Shown here one piece after another: positions 1-8,500 of a stretch of 45,274 nucleotides of DNA. Where the stretch lies: assembly GCA_020049615.1 (NCBI GenBank), contig JAIFKN010000290.1, positions 1-45,274 of the forward strand, given 5' to 3'. The notes beneath the pieces are model-generated. The model did not search any database. It saw only the letters and a list, made by a program, of their open reading frames with translations, and had not been told where the DNA came from. Each line of letters starts with the position of its first letter. The first letter of the stretch is position 1. Source of the stretch: a bacterium. GTDB lineage: Bacteria > Planctomycetota > UBA11346. The position numbers and the translations under genes are program-made.

Positions 1-1030
<1,030 letters not shown>

Positions 1031-1112
1031 GACGTCTCGCTCGTGGGTTGGTAGGCCCCATGCATTGCGCCCGGGCGGCGGGGGTCAAGACGCGACATGC
1101 AGCACTACTATG

Positions 1113-3458
1113 CTATGCGTGGTCTGCAGCGAGGGCCGCGCGCAGGCTGAGTTCGGCCTGACGCCAGGCTTCGGGAAGCCGGGCGGCGGCGGCGGCAGCA
1201 GCGGTGCGGTCGCCGGTCCGCGTCGCCATCTCCAGCGCCTTGGACAGCGACGCGACCTCCTCGAGGCCGAGATTTCCAGCATCGCCCTTGAGCGCATGTG
1301 CGCGGCGTCCGGCCAGGGTCAGGTCGCCGGCGGTGCAGGCGGCGGCGGCCTCGCCAACCAGGCGCGGACCCTCGGCCAGCATCGCCTGGATGACTTCGCG
1401 CAGCACCTCGTCCCCGACCTCCTCGCGCAGGGCGGCGAGACGCAATGGCGGTACCGGGACCGGCGCGGGCGCGGTGCGCTCGGCATGGATCCAGCGGGCG
1501 AGAGTGGCGGCGAGCTCGGTCGGGCGCACCGGCTTGGCCAGGTAGTCGTCGAAGCCGCGCAGCAGGCATTCCTCGCGGTCGCCGGCCATGGCGTGCGCGG
1601 TCACCGCCACCAGCGGGGTGCGGCAGCCGCGCTCGCGGATCCGCGCCGCGGCGGTGAAGCCGTCGACCTCGGGCATCTGGCAGTCGAGCAGGATGAGGTC
1701 CCAGGTGTCCGCCAGGGCGAGATCGACCGCCTCGGCGCCGCCGGTGGCGAGTTCGACCTCGATGCCCAGCCGCTTGAGCTGGCCGGCGACGACCAGGCGG
1801 TTCACGTGCTGGTCGTCGGCGTAGAGGATGTGCGAGCCGGCCAGGGAGAGGGTGGGCAGGCCTAAGGCGGTGGACTGCCGCTCGTGGCGCTGGGTGCGGT
1901 TCTTCGAACGCAGTTCGCGCACCGCGGCGGCGAGGTCCTCGGGATCCGGCGGCTTGGCGACCAGGCGGTAGGGCCGGCCGCCGAGTGCGGTGATGGCCGG
2001 TGGGGTGCGCGAGAGCGGGGACAGGATGATGATGGGGTGGTCGTCGGAGAGGCCGGCGATGAGGCGCGCGACGTCCGCATCGTCGCCGTCGACGACCAGC
2101 AGGTCGCCGGGTCCGCTGCGCAGCACACCCAGGCCGCAGCGCTCCAGCCCGAGCTGGACGGATTCGCCGAGCAGGCCGGCGACGGCCACCGTGGCCGAGC
2201 CCGAGAGCAGGCTCTGGGCCACGGCGGCGACGCTCCCGGCATGCAGGGTGGCGGTGAAGGTCGAACCGCGGCCGGGCTCGCTGGCCAGCGTGATGGTGCC
2301 GCCCATCGCCTCGCACAGCCGCAGGCTGATGCTCAGGCCCAGGCCGCTGCCGCCGAAGCGGCGGTTGATCGAGGCATCGCCCTGCTCGAACGGGGTGAAG
2401 AGGCGGGCCTGGGCCTCGGGGGCGATGCCCGGTCCGGTGTCGATGACGTGGAACGAGAGCCGCCAGCCGCTGGCCGACGGCTCGGCCTCGCCGCGGATCG
2501 AGACGGAGCCGCGCTCGGTGAACTTGACCGCGTTTCCGGCGAGGTTCATCAGCACCTGGCGCAGCCGGCCGCTGTCGACCACCGCCTTGGCGGGGAATCC
2601 GCGTGCCGGCAGCCAGGCCAGTTCGATGCCCTTCGCTTCGGTACGCGGGGCGAGGGTGCGGAGCACGCTCATCGCCACCGCGCCGGGGTCGGTCTCGACC
2701 GGGGCGAGGTCGAGACGGCCGGCCTCGATGCGAGAGAGGTCGAGGATGCCGTCGATCTGGCGCAGCAGGTCCTCGGCGCAGGAGCGGACCACGGCGAGGC
2801 GGTCGCGCCGGGTAGGGCTGGTCTCGTCGGCTTGGATCAGCTCGGCCATGCCGATGATGCCGTTCAGCGGGGTGCGCAGTTCGTGGCTGACGGTGGCGAG
2901 GAACGAACTCTTGCTGCGCGAGGCGGCCTCGGCGCGGTCGCGGGCCGAGGCGAGGTCGCGGGTGCGTTCGCACACCGCCACCTCCAGCTCCTGGGCATGG
3001 GCGAGGATGCGGTCGCTGAGGGTGAGGTTCTCGTGCGCCGCACCTGCGCGTGCGGCAGCCAGCGCGACGGCGGCCAGGCGGTCGGCCTGGGCCGCTTCCG
3101 CGGGGCATAGGCCCAGCACCAGGCCGGCGAGGTGGGTCGGGGTGGCGCAAGCCTGCAGCACCAGCACCTCGTGGCCAGGCAGTTCGTCGATGACGCTCTG
3201 GCCGCGGCGCAGGGCCAGGGCGAACAGGCCCCTGGCGACTGCGCCCTCGAGCAGGGCCTGGAAGCGGGTCTCGTCGCCCGGCGTGGTCTGGGCCAGCACC
3301 GGCAGCAGGGACTCCTCGTCGATCGTCGCCAGGGCGCGTTGTTGGCAGGACAGCAGCGAGGGCAGATGCTCGAGCAGGGTGCTGAGGATGGAGGCCGGCC
3401 GGGTGCATGACGCCAGGCTGCCATCGAGCGAGACCAGGGCGTCGAAGAGCTCGCTCAT
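1113..3458 (-). CDS. Hybrid sensor histidine kinase with receiver and HPt domains
   Basis: Cytoplasmic hybrid kinase of 781 aa with no membrane segment. Residues 1-150 look GAF-like, 150-180 form a coiled coil, and the dimerisation/phosphoacceptor domain carries His192 in ATVSHELRTPLNG. The ATPase domain follows, with the N-box around Asn305/Asn309, DTGPGI and GGSGLGLSI. Residues ~420-515 resemble a receiver that lacks the N-terminal acidic pair but keeps VVDGDD and AKPPDP, so it is probably degenerate. A full receiver follows (acidic pair 548/549, Asp592, Lys642), then an HPt domain with His721 in RAHALKGDAGN. The order matches BarA/ArcB-type phosphorelay kinases. The ATG overlaps the HDOD stop codon by 4 bp. 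The partner is probably the receiver at the head of this operon (inference). The signal sensed is unknown. Confidence 0.9.
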   Translation of the reverse strand: MSELFDALVSLDGSLASCTRPASILSTLLEHLPSLLSCQQRALATIDEESLLPVLAQTTPGDETRFQALLEGAVARGLFALALRRGQSVIDELPGHEVLVLQACATPTHLAGLVLGLCPAEAAQADRLAAVALAAARAGAAHENLTLSDRILAHAQELEVAVCERTRDLASARDRAEAASRSKSSFLATVSHELRTPLNGIIGMAELIQADETSPTRRDRLAVVRSCAEDLLRQIDGILDLSRIEAGRLDLAPVETDPGAVAMSVLRTLAPRTEAKGIELAWLPARGFPAKAVVDSGRLRQVLMNLAGNAVKFTERGSVSIRGEAEPSASGWRLSFHVIDTGPGIAPEAQARLFTPFEQGDASINRRFGGSGLGLSISLRLCEAMGGTITLASEPGRGSTFTATLHAGSVAAVAQSLLSGSATVAVAGLLGESVQLGLERCGLGVLRSGPGDLLVVDGDDADVARLIAGLSDDHPIIILSPLSRTPPAITALGGRPYRLVAKPPDPEDLAAAVRELRSKNRTQRHERQSTALGLPTLSLAGSHILYADDQHVNRLVVAGQLKRLGIEVELATGGAEAVDLALADTWDLILLDCQMPEVDGFTAAARIRERGCRTPLVAVTAHAMAGDREECLLRGFDDYLAKPVRPTELAATLARWIHAERTAPAPVPVPPLRLAALREEVGDEVLREVIQAMLAEGPRLVGEAAAACTAGDLTLAGRRAHALKGDAGNLGLEEVASLSKALEMATRTGDRTAAAAAAARLPEAWRQAELSLRAALAADHA

Positions 3459-4306
3459 GCTGCCGTCCCACTGAGGACGCCGAGGGTCTCGGCGAGCATC
3501 GCCTCGGCCTCGTTGGCGGCCGCGGTCAGCGCCTGCGTGTCGAGACCGACCAGCTCCCAAGCCTGGCCATCGAGCGGGGTGCTGACGCCGTGCTCGGCGC
3601 CGAAACCGAGCAGTTCGATGGCGATCGAGGCGATGTGCACGACCGCGGCCTCGACCCGGCAGGTCGGGGCGGCGACCGGCTGGTGGTGCCAGGCGACCGG
3701 TTCGCTGAGCGACGCCGGCAGGTTCCAGCGCTGCAGCAAGGCGCCGCCGACGGCGGCGTGATCGAAGCCGAGATGGGCCGACTCGGCGCGCTCGAGCGGC
3801 TCGGAGCGGGCCACGGCGGCGGCCAGCAGCTCTCCGGCCAGCTGCGGTTCGGCGAGTTCGAAGGTGAACAGACCGATGTCGTGCAGCAGGCCGGCGACGA
3901 AGAAGCGTTCGATGTTGGCTTCGCGCCGATGCGAGGCGATGGCCCGGGCGCACAGGCCGGTGGCGGTGCTGTGGCGGAGGAACGACTCGACGCGGTCGCG
4001 ACGACCGGGTCCGCCCGTGACCAGGTCGATGACCGTGGCGGCGAGAGCCAGCTCGCGCAGCTGCCGCGTGCCGATCAGGTGCACCGCTTGCGACAGGCGT
4101 TCGACCCGCTGGTTGAGGCCGTACATCGGGCTGTTGGCCATGCGCAGCAGGCGGGCGGACAGCCCCGGATCGAGGGCGAGCGCCTCGGCGATCTGCGCCG
4201 TGCTCGAGGTGCTGCGTGCGACCACCGCGTCGATGCGCTGCCATGAGTCGGGCAGGGCCGAAAGCTCGCCAGCGCTGGCCAGGATCGCGTCGATGGTCGG
4301 CTTCAT
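3455..4306 (-). CDS. HDOD domain signalling protein
   Basis: A 283-aa soluble protein made essentially of one HDOD domain, a relative of HD phosphohydrolases that usually lacks the full metal site. Typical features are the N-terminal LALDPGLSARLLRMANSP, the segment LSQAVHLIGTRQLRELAL, and AGLLHDIGLFTFE in the middle. HDOD proteins act in bacterial signalling as scaffolds or regulators; catalysis is not expected. It starts at ATG 4306, overlapping the upstream small gene by 4 bp, and its stop overlaps the hybrid kinase start by 4 bp. The three are therefore very likely co-translated and act in one pathway. Family assignment is firm; the specific role is not visible. Confidence 0.88.
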   Translation of the reverse strand: MKPTIDAILASAGELSALPDSWQRIDAVVARSTSSTAQIAEALALDPGLSARLLRMANSPMYGLNQRVERLSQAVHLIGTRQLRELALAATVIDLVTGGPGRRDRVESFLRHSTATGLCARAIASHRREANIERFFVAGLLHDIGLFTFELAEPQLAGELLAAAVARSEPLERAESAHLGFDHAAVGGALLQRWNLPASLSEPVAWHHQPVAAPTCRVEAAVVHIASIAIELLGFGAEHGVSTPLDGQAWELVGLDTQALTAAANEAEAMLAETLGVLSGTAA

Positions 4307-4605
4307 GGCGCCGCCCTGAGCTGCCGGGCGACGGCGGCGGCGAACAGGGATCGGATCGCGGGATGGTCCGTCGGCTGGCCGCGGAAACGCGCCGCCACCG
4401 TGCGCTGCGCCGCCAGCATGGCCTCGCGGTCGGGAAGGGACGTGGTTTGCTCGATCTCGACCGAGTCGATGCCCCAGATGCGCATGACCTGGAGATGCTG
4501 CGCGCCCAACACGGTGCCGGCCGCCGCCAGCTGCCGTCCACCGGGGCCACGCACAGCCTCGGCCAGGATCGCACCGGGACTCAGCTCGCCGACAGGGACC
4601 CGCAT
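4303..4605 (-). CDS. Small conserved protein accompanying HDOD protein
   Basis: A 100-aa protein starting MRVPVGELSPGAILAEAV. It has a short beta-rich N-terminal part (VRGPGGRQLAAAGTVLGA) followed by MRIWGIDSVEIE and a helical tail. The opening resembles the short N-terminal domain found in front of some HD-GYP and HDOD proteins, with its 'PGxxLAExVxxxxGxxLLxxGT' pattern, but here it stands alone. It lies 2 bp after the receiver gene and overlaps the HDOD gene by 4 bp, so it belongs to that operon. I infer an adaptor or regulatory role for the HDOD protein. No catalytic motif is visible. Confidence 0.75.
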   Translation of the reverse strand: MRVPVGELSPGAILAEAVRGPGGRQLAAAGTVLGAQHLQVMRIWGIDSVEIEQTTSLPDREAMLAAQRTVAARFRGQPTDHPAIRSLFAAAVARQLRAAP

Positions 4606-4607
4606 GT

Positions 4608-4988
4608 TCAGCCGGGTTTCGGGGCGAGGCCGAGCGCGGCGATGCGTGTGGCCACCATCTGCTTGTCGAACGGCTTGACCACGTAGCCCTGCACGCCGAG
4701 CTGGGTGGCGTCGACCACGGCCTGCCGGCTGGCCTCGGCCGTGATCATGATCACCGGTACGCCGACGGTGCGCGGATCGTCGCGTACCCGGCGGAGGAAG
4801 GCCGGGCCGTCCATCGGCTCCATGTGCCAGTCGAGCAGCACCAGGTCGACCGGCCAGCTGGCGGCCAGCTCGCGCAGGCCGGATTCGCCGTCGACCGCCT
4901 CGACCACGGTGAAGCCCTGCTGCTTGAGCAGGCCCTTCAGCAGGGTGCGGGAGGCTCCCGAATCATCGACGACCAGGGCGATCGGCAT
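4608..4988 (-). CDS. CheY-like single-domain response regulator
   Basis: A 126-aa stand-alone receiver. The acidic pair Asp8/Asp9 is in LVVDDSGASR, the phosphoacceptor is Asp53 in LVLLDWHMEPMDG, and the switch Thr is in VIMITAE. The conserved lysine is Lys105 in VVKPFDK. There is no output domain, so it signals by protein contact or relays phosphate to the HPt domain of the hybrid kinase encoded last in the same operon (inference). It is the first gene of the four-gene minus-strand operon. The region upstream (4989-5053) separates it from the SIS gene and probably holds the operon promoter, although no clear -35/-10 pair stands out. Confidence 0.92.
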   Translation of the reverse strand: MPIALVVDDSGASRTLLKGLLKQQGFTVVEAVDGESGLRELAASWPVDLVLLDWHMEPMDGPAFLRRVRDDPRTVGVPVIMITAEASRQAVVDATQLGVQGYVVKPFDKQMVATRIAALGLAPKPG

Positions 4989-5053
4989 GGGCGGTGATTG
5001 TGCGCCATGCCGCCGTCCGGGGCAAGGGTCTATCCAACCACGTTGGTCCGGGC

Positions 5054-5956
5054 TTAGGCGGGATTGCCGACCTTGCGCGCCCGGCGGGGCACCGCCGGAT
5101 CGCGTCCGACCACAGCCGCCAGGGCGGCGAGCAGCATCCACCCGGCGCAGAGGCGGTCGAGCGGTGCCCAGTCGTCCTCGGCCAAGGCGGCGACGCGCTG
5201 CACCGTGGCCGGCGTGGCGGCGGCGCGGCGCGCCAGGTCGGCGGCGTCCTCGGCGCCGAGGCCGAGGTCGAGGACCAGGTCGCCCTCCGTCCACAGCTCC
5301 TCGACCCCGTGCAGGGCCATGGTGCCGGGGCAGGAGAAGCCGGGCAGGCCGGTGGTCTCGGCGGTCTTCAGCGCCAGTTCGTCGGCCAGGCCGTCCTCGC
5401 CGCCGCACCAGAACAGGCGCTTCGCCGCGTGCTGGGCGACTGGGACGAGCGCGGCGGCGGCGCCGCGGCGCAGGCGATCAAGCGGCGCCGTACCGCCGGC
5501 AGCGACGCACACCGCCTCGGCCACGGTCAGCACCTGGGCGTAGACGCTGGCGGTGGCGGCGATGGCGACCTCGGGGCGGGGCAGCAGCACGCGGGTCGGT
5601 CCGCCGAGCGCGGTCATCGGCCCGCCGGCGACGCCGACCAGGGCCAGCGGCTTCAGCTTGGCGCCAGCCGCCAGCGGTTCGCGCGAACGCCCGCTGTTGC
5701 TCGCCAGCAGGACGCGCACCGTGGCCAGGTCGAAGCGCTGCGCTTCGCGGCCGCCGCATGCCGACAGCCGGCCGTGCAGGCCGAGACGCCGCGCCAGCAC
5801 CTGGGCGAAGCCGCCGGGCATCAGGCGCGACGAGCCCTCCGCGACCAGCAGCACCGGCGGGCCGGCGCGCAGGGCATCGACCAGCTCGGGCCACGGGCCG
5901 CTCCAACAGTCGAGCAGTTCCAGGGTGTAGCGGCAGTCGTCGAGGAAGGCGGTCAT
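5054..5956 (-). CDS. SIS-domain sugar isomerase/deaminase-like protein
   Basis: A 300-aa soluble protein with two SIS-type halves. The first has VLLVAEGSSRLMPGG and VLLASNSGRSREP, the Ser-rich phosphosugar loop; the second has RLFWCGGEDGLADELALK and ELWTEGDLVLDLG. SIS proteins bind phosphorylated sugars and often isomerise or deaminate aminosugar phosphates. The ATG (5956) overlaps the stop of the PIG-L deacetylase by 4 bp, so the two are co-translated. A deacetylase followed by a SIS enzyme suggests use of an N-acetylated aminosugar or related glycoconjugate (inference). The exact substrate cannot be read. It is similar in layout to AgaS/GlmS isomerase domains. Confidence 0.8.
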   Translation of the reverse strand: MTAFLDDCRYTLELLDCWSGPWPELVDALRAGPPVLLVAEGSSRLMPGGFAQVLARRLGLHGRLSACGGREAQRFDLATVRVLLASNSGRSREPLAAGAKLKPLALVGVAGGPMTALGGPTRVLLPRPEVAIAATASVYAQVLTVAEAVCVAAGGTAPLDRLRRGAAAALVPVAQHAAKRLFWCGGEDGLADELALKTAETTGLPGFSCPGTMALHGVEELWTEGDLVLDLGLGAEDAADLARRAAATPATVQRVAALAEDDWAPLDRLCAGWMLLAALAAVVGRDPAVPRRARKVGNPA

Positions 5957-6735
5957 GTCGGTCCCTGGGCGAAGAGGTGGTCGTATTGCTCGGGCTGGTA
6001 GGCCAGCCAGGAGACGCGGCGCAGGTGCTCGACCGGGCGGGCGGTGGAGAGCTGCTCGGCGACGTACTGCTGGCTGGCGAAGGCGGCGAACGACGCAGCC
6101 TTGGCCCGCTGGCCGTCGGGCGTGCCGGTCAGGCGGAGGTCGGGATCGGTGGGGAATGGTGCATAGACGGCGTAGTCCCAGCGCACCGGCAGGTCGATCG
6201 GCTGACCGAGTTCCAGCCAGATCGAGGAGGCCGACCAGAAGCAAGCGATGTCGAGGTCGGCCGCCACCGCCTGGTGATCGGGGTGCACGTCGGCCGGGTT
6301 GGGGCCGAAAACCACGCGCGGACGCACCTGGCGCAGCACGGCGGCCAGTTCGCGACCGACTCCGGTGTGCCGGCCGTCGCTCCGGCGATGGACGCCGCGC
6401 CATGCGGTCAGCTCGCCATCGGGGAGTCCGAGTTCATGCACGCGTGCGGCCGGGATGCCGAGCCGGGCCGAGCTGGCGAGCAGTTCGCCGTGCCGGGTGG
6501 CGGCGATGGTCGCCTGGTCTTCGGGCCGCGGGTAGCCCATGCCGCCATCCGTGCACACGGCCAGATGCACGGCGATGCCGGCGGCCGACGCGGCGGCGAC
6601 GGTCAGGCCCATGCCCAGGCACACATCGTCATCGTGCGGGGCGACGCACAGCCAGGGGCCCTCCCCGAGCGCCTCGGCGAGGGTGGCGACATCGCCGGCC
6701 TGGCGGCGCTGGATGCGGGACAGGAAGGCGTTCAT
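5953..6735 (-). CDS. PIG-L/LmbE family deacetylase
   Basis: A 260-aa zinc-dependent N-deacetylase family protein. The metal motif PHDDDVCLGMG is near residue 34, followed by VCTDGGMGYPRPED, LGLPDGEL, and the second metal motif NPADVHPDHQAV. The family removes acetyl groups from GlcNAc-type sugars, for example in GlcNAc-PI or bacillithiol precursors. It starts at ATG 6735, divergent from an AraC-type regulator 92 bp away, and is translationally coupled to the SIS gene. This layout suggests an inducible aminosugar pathway controlled by that regulator (inference). There is no signal peptide, so it acts in the cytoplasm. Confidence 0.9.
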   Translation of the reverse strand: MNAFLSRIQRRQAGDVATLAEALGEGPWLCVAPHDDDVCLGMGLTVAAASAAGIAVHLAVCTDGGMGYPRPEDQATIAATRHGELLASSARLGIPAARVHELGLPDGELTAWRGVHRRSDGRHTGVGRELAAVLRQVRPRVVFGPNPADVHPDHQAVAADLDIACFWSASSIWLELGQPIDLPVRWDYAVYAPFPTDPDLRLTGTPDGQRAKAASFAAFASQQYVAEQLSTARPVEHLRRVSWLAYQPEQYDHLFAQGPT

Positions 6736-6800
6736 GCCGCCATGCTCCGCCGCCGCTCCGGTGCCGCACGCCGGGCATGAGGCTGGATGCCACTGGAACT

Positions 6801-6824
6801 GACATCCATATGTCAGAATATGTC
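6801..6824. promoter_or_regulatory. Candidate AraC-type operator between divergent genes
   Basis: In the gap between the PIG-L and AraC-type genes lies an AT-richer patch with three copies of one half-site: GACAT at 6801-6805 and ATGTC at 6810-6814 and 6820-6824. The first two form an inverted repeat with a 4-bp spacer. The second and third are direct repeats 10 bp apart, one helical turn. The arrangement fits a dimer-binding operator for the neighbouring regulator. It lies immediately before ATG 6828, or within the coding region if ATG 6810 is used. Confidence 0.45.
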
Positions 6825-6827
6825 CCC

Positions 6828-7616
6828 ATGCCGGTACCGCTCTTCGATCCCCAGGCCCTGCGCCTGTGGCGGTTGGCCGAGCGCCTGGCCGAGCGGGCCG
6901 CCACCGTGCGGGCGCTCCGCGCGCGCGACGCGCCGGCGTGGCCGCAGCGCAGCGGCCGCTGGGACGAAGGGGCGCCGCATCAGCACGCCGTGCCCACGGT
7001 GGTCGCCTGCCTAGCCGGGGTGGTGCGCATCGAGACGGCCCGCGGGCCGATCGATCTGCATGCCGACGAGGTCTGCGTCGTCGCACCGGCGGCCTGGCAT
7101 GCGCACGCCCCGCTGCGTGCCGGCAGCGCCGCCTACGCCCAGGGCCTGGTGTTCGCGCGCAGCGACGTGGTGCTGTCCGAACCCGGCGCCAGCATCGCGG
7201 TGCAGATACCGGCAGCGCCGGTGCGCGGGCTGCTCGCCCGCCTGGTCGAGCAGCCCGAGGTGGCGACGGCGAGACGCCTCGTCGCCATCGTCACCGGCGG
7301 CGCTGCGCATGCCTATGCCCCGCACCCAGCGGTCAGCCGCATGGCCCACCGCATGTGGGCCGGTCTGCATCTCGGCATCGATGCCGGCGAGGTCCTCGCC
7401 GCCAGCGGCCTGGGGGTGCGCCAGGCGCACCGCCTGTTCACCGGCTGGTTCGGCACCACGCCCAAGCAGGCCATCCTCGATCAGCGTCAGGCCCTGGCCG
7501 AGGCGCTGCTCGCCGAAGGAGCGACGGCCACGGCGGTGGCGGCGGCCACCGGCTTCGGCAGCTGCCGGGCGTTCCGTCGGCTGCACCGGCGCCGGGCAGA
7601 CCGCAATGGCGCTTGA
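6828..7616 (+). CDS. AraC family transcriptional regulator
   Basis: A 262-aa regulator. The N-terminal half is a cupin-like sensing domain (HQHAVPTVVACLAG, then VVAPAAWHAHAP). The C-terminal ~100 residues form the paired helix-turn-helix, with EVLAASGLGVRQAHRLFTGW followed by the second motif AVAAATGFGSCRAFRRLH. The second motif is followed by only a short tail and lacks the usual 'FGxxPxxYR' ending. An in-frame ATG at 6810 would add six residues; I prefer 6828 because the repeat at 6801-6824 looks like an operator. Neither ATG has a good Shine-Dalgarno sequence. It is divergent from the PIG-L/SIS pair, its likely target; the inducer is unknown. Confidence 0.85.
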   Translation: MPVPLFDPQALRLWRLAERLAERAATVRALRARDAPAWPQRSGRWDEGAPHQHAVPTVVACLAGVVRIETARGPIDLHADEVCVVAPAAWHAHAPLRAGSAAYAQGLVFARSDVVLSEPGASIAVQIPAAPVRGLLARLVEQPEVATARRLVAIVTGGAAHAYAPHPAVSRMAHRMWAGLHLGIDAGEVLAASGLGVRQAHRLFTGWFGTTPKQAILDQRQALAEALLAEGATATAVAAATGFGSCRAFRRLHRRRADRNGA

Positions 7617-7647
7617 GGGTGGGGCCGCGCGGTGGTATCCCCCACCC
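7617..7647 (+). promoter_or_regulatory. Hairpin filling the AraC-folP gap
   Basis: The 31-bp gap between the AraC stop codon and the folP ATG is bounded by a perfect 8-bp inverted repeat: GGGTGGGG at 7617-7624 and CCCCACCC at 7640-7647. The loop is 15 nt. In mRNA it would fold right up to the folP start codon and leaves no room for a purine-rich ribosome-binding site. It may lower or couple folP translation to the upstream gene; there is no U-tract, so it is not a classical terminator. Confidence 0.4.
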
Positions 7648-8499
7648 ATGTCCCGCCGGTGGCTCCTCGACGCGCAGCGCGGCATCGCCGTGGCCGAACC
7701 GGCCGGCGTGATGGGGATCCTCAACGCCACGCCGGATTCGTTCAGCGACGGCGGACGGCATGCCGAGCCCCGGTCGGCGGTCGCGGTCGGCGTGGCCATG
7801 GTGACGGCCGGCGCCGACTGGCTCGATGTCGGTGGCGAGAGCACGCGGCCGGGCGCCGCGGCGGTGGCCGCGGCGGAGGAGCGCGATCGCGTGCTGCCGG
7901 TGATCGCCGGCCTGCGCGCGGCAGGCGTGCGCGTGTCGATCAGCATCGATACCAGCAAAGGCGCGGTGGCGGCGGCGGCGCTCGCCGCCGGTGCCGATGC
8001 GATCAACGACGTCAGCGGTGGGCGTGATCCCCTGCTGCTGGAGGTCGCGGCCGATGCGAGTTGCCCGCTCGTGCTCATGCACATGCAGGGCAGCCCGGGG
8101 ACGATGCAGTCGGCGCCGCGCTACGCCGACGTGGTGGGCGAGGTCGAGGCCGCGCTCGCCGTCAGCCTGCGTGCCGCCGTCGCGCGCGGGGTCGCCGAGG
8201 CGTCGGTGCTGCTCGATCCCGGCATCGGCTTCGGCAAGACCGCGGCGCACAATCTCGCCCTGCTCGCCGCCCTGCCCCGCCTGACCGCCGCCCTCGGTCG
8301 GCCGCTGCTGATCGGGATCAGCCGGAAATCGCTGCTCGCCACCGTCGGCGGCCTGGGCGATCCGCCCGAAACGCGCGATGGACCAAGCCATGCGCTGCAC
8401 GCCCTGCTCGCCGCGCGCTGCGCCCTCCTGCGCGTGCACGACGTCGCTGGCGCGCGCGCCGCGCTCCGCCTGACCGCCGCCCTGGCCGAGGCCGCCTAG
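7648..8499 (+). CDS. folP: Dihydropteroate synthase
   Basis: Joins p-aminobenzoate to 6-hydroxymethyl-dihydropterin diphosphate in folate synthesis; the target of sulfonamides. The 283-aa protein shows the full motif series: GILNATPDSFSDGG, DVGGESTRPGA, SIDTSK, AINDVSGG, LMHMQGSPGTM, LLDPGIGFGKTAAHN, GISRKS and RVHDV at the C-terminus. Length matches the family. ATG 7648 is preceded by a hairpin and no ribosome-binding site. An in-frame ATG at 7606 overlapping the AraC gene would add 14 residues and remains possible. It ends 1 bp before cdaA, as seen in many bacteria where folP and cdaA are neighbours, so the plus-strand operon probably continues into cdaA-cdaR. Confidence 0.95.
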   Translation: MSRRWLLDAQRGIAVAEPAGVMGILNATPDSFSDGGRHAEPRSAVAVGVAMVTAGADWLDVGGESTRPGAAAVAAAEERDRVLPVIAGLRAAGVRVSISIDTSKGAVAAAALAAGADAINDVSGGRDPLLLEVAADASCPLVLMHMQGSPGTMQSAPRYADVVGEVEAALAVSLRAAVARGVAEASVLLDPGIGFGKTAAHNLALLAALPRLTAALGRPLLIGISRKSLLATVGGLGDPPETRDGPSHALHALLAARCALLRVHDVAGARAALRLTAALAEAA

Positions 8500-8500
8500 C

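Noticed and set aside
3323..3323. Idea that the kinase frame extends upstream to 4574 as a 1153-aa protein
   Set aside because: The upstream 370 residues are antisense-like Arg/Pro-rich sequence overlapping the HDOD gene. ATG 3458, overlapping the HDOD stop, gives a normal N-terminus.
4705..6780. 691-codon plus-strand open frame opposite the receiver, SIS and PIG-L genes
   Set aside because: Arg/Pro/Gly-rich, no domain signal, and fully opposite three recognisable genes.
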